Source of the DNA: Trissonchulus latispiculum
Lineage: Eukaryota > Nematoda > Enoplea > Enoplida > Ironidae
NCBI GenBank assembly: GCA_030248195.1
Contig: JASAND010030512.1
Coordinates: 1 to 64,000, forward strand
Length of the DNA stretch: 64,000 bases
Direction of reading: 5' to 3'
Each line of letters begins with the position of its first letter. Within the stretch, counting starts at the first letter, position 1. Of this stretch, positions 62,976 through 64,000 are shown one piece after another. The notes under the pieces were generated by a model. That model was not told the origin of the DNA. It searched no databases and saw only the letters and a program-made list of their open reading frames with translations. A program made the position numbers and the translations under genes.

Positions 62976-64000
62976 CCCTAAACTCACCTTTTTCTCTCTT
63001 CCAGCAACTTTTGGACCGCATTTCACCGACTGAGCGTGCGTGTCGTAATGAATTAATTCACACCTGTGACTGCGTCAGCATTCATTTGTAAATAATTATA
63101 TATCTGTCCTGTGACGTTTTTCCATCTAAGTTTATCCGTATTGTTGCTTGCAAAGTTTTCGACATATATACGTATCATGGTGTTTTTTCAGGGAGGTTTT
63201 TCCGGGGAATTTTTTGCAAAAATAAGCTAAAATTCGTATTTTTTGCCGTATTTTGTACACGTAGAAACGCACAGCATTGTAAAAATGACAGGATTAAAGC
63301 GAAAAATAGCTATTTTGACAAAAACATTTTTGAAAATTTGCCCATTTTTTGGCAAAAATGTAGATCTCAGTAAGAGAAGAGGGAAGTCCAAAATCTCGGG
63401 GAGGCATTTTCTTGGGGGGGGCCCGTTCCTCCTCCCCCCCTGTAAAAAATCCCTGCGTACTAATTTCAGTAAGTATATATACATTTTTAGGACGAGCTTA
63501 CACATGAGAATTTATCGATTTTTAGACTGGTAAACCAGCAGAGTCAGTAAAGCCTAGCTCACATGAACGATAACGCAACCTTTTTCTACATTTTTGGTTG
63601 ACTTATGACGTAAATGATTTACAACTTTTTCACCCGGAAGAATTTTTCATTTTTTCCAAATGTTTCACCCAGATTACAAACGAGCCGAACCGTTGGCAAG
63701 GTGACATCTTAAAAAAAGAATTATATAGTTCTTCTTACCACAAAACTAGTTATGTATATACTTTAGTTTGATTTCAACGGTTCCTCAATTTAAATTAAAA
63801 TTATTTAAATTCCAAAGCTTATATATAATTATCCTCAAAATATCTACACAGAATCTGCCTGCATTTTCACGATTGTTACTGTCTCTCATTCCCAGCACTT
63901 GTACGAAATCACATCTGGATTTGGTCTTCTCAGACTTTAGAAATATTTAATTTTTTATTTTTCTATTTTTGTTCCTATATTTTCATCTATTATTGCATTT
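62976..64000. other. Window end: intron or 3' region, with one strong acceptor
   Basis: CCTTTTTCTCTCTTCCAG at 63004 is a textbook acceptor. Read in phase 0 it opens QLLDRISPTERACRNELIHT and stops near 63090; read in the phase set by exon 10 it stops after nine residues. Neither matches the known calcineurin C-terminus, so I do not call it an exon. A G/C-run repeat copy is at 63410-63450. The rest is AT-rich. Confidence 0.35.

Noticed and set aside
63005..63090. Terminal calcineurin exon after a strong acceptor (QLLDRISPTERACRNE, compare LDRINERMPPR)
   Set aside because: The resemblance is short, needs phase 0 with no matching upstream exon, and in the phase set by exon 10 the frame stops after nine residues.

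Overview
The window is eukaryotic, almost certainly animal, nuclear DNA. One host gene is recognisable: the plus-strand gene for the calcineurin A catalytic subunit (PPP3C family). It starts at an ATG at 13250. Ten coding exons (13250-13313, 18632-18835, 20082-20206, 35151-35262, 37442-37587, 38108-38247, 43530-43607, 52782-52876, 53429-53554, 53723-53800) join in frame through canonical GT/AG sites and give 389 residues. All metal and catalytic motifs and the calcineurin-B-binding helix are present. The calmodulin-binding and autoinhibitory exons are not seen, so the gene probably continues past 64000. Three or four very small phase-1 exon candidates lie after exon 10. The strong match to animal calcineurin and the TE-filled introns suggest an invertebrate. 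The sequence does not let me name a phylum; a sponge or another marine invertebrate is only a guess.

Layout. 1-2.05 kb: unassigned sequence, then a frame-broken ORF with an arginine/serine-rich end, perhaps gag-like. 2.4-5.5 kb: a TTAA-flanked element, a TIR element and a 728-bp TTAA-flanked hairpin. 5.9-10.6 kb: a mosaic of G/C homopolymer-rich repeats with a large inverted pair. 10.7-12.05 kb: two mariner-type MITEs around a tandem duplication. 13.2 kb onward: calcineurin introns filled with mobile DNA. Intron 1 has mariner-type and hAT-type MITEs. Intron 3 (14.9 kb) has satellite and foldback modules, an 8-bp-TSD palindrome carrying two nested TA-flanked elements, a Penelope-like endonuclease remnant and long (TA)n. 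Intron 4 has a foldback element with 9-bp TSD and tandem-repeat arms. Intron 7 (9.2 kb) has two satellite arrays, two foldbacks, a 782-bp palindrome and a LINE RNase H remnant. 53.8-64 kb has more hAT-like and palindromic elements.

The most unusual content is non-coding. First, three loci repeat the same module order: a short terminal hairpin beginning AT(N)ATAGGGG, a tandem array with a 140-163 bp unit, then a foldback beginning AAAATGCTCC. The array sequences are largely unrelated, yet the order and unit length are kept, which recalls Helentron/HINE or oyster pearl elements. Second, several hAT-type elements share ends of the form YAGNGNTGGNACCGG, and each carries its own iterated CCGG-centred word. 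Third, many near-perfect inverted repeats of 0.4-0.8 kb lie in transcribed introns and would make double-stranded RNA. One inverted pair brackets exons 5 and 6.
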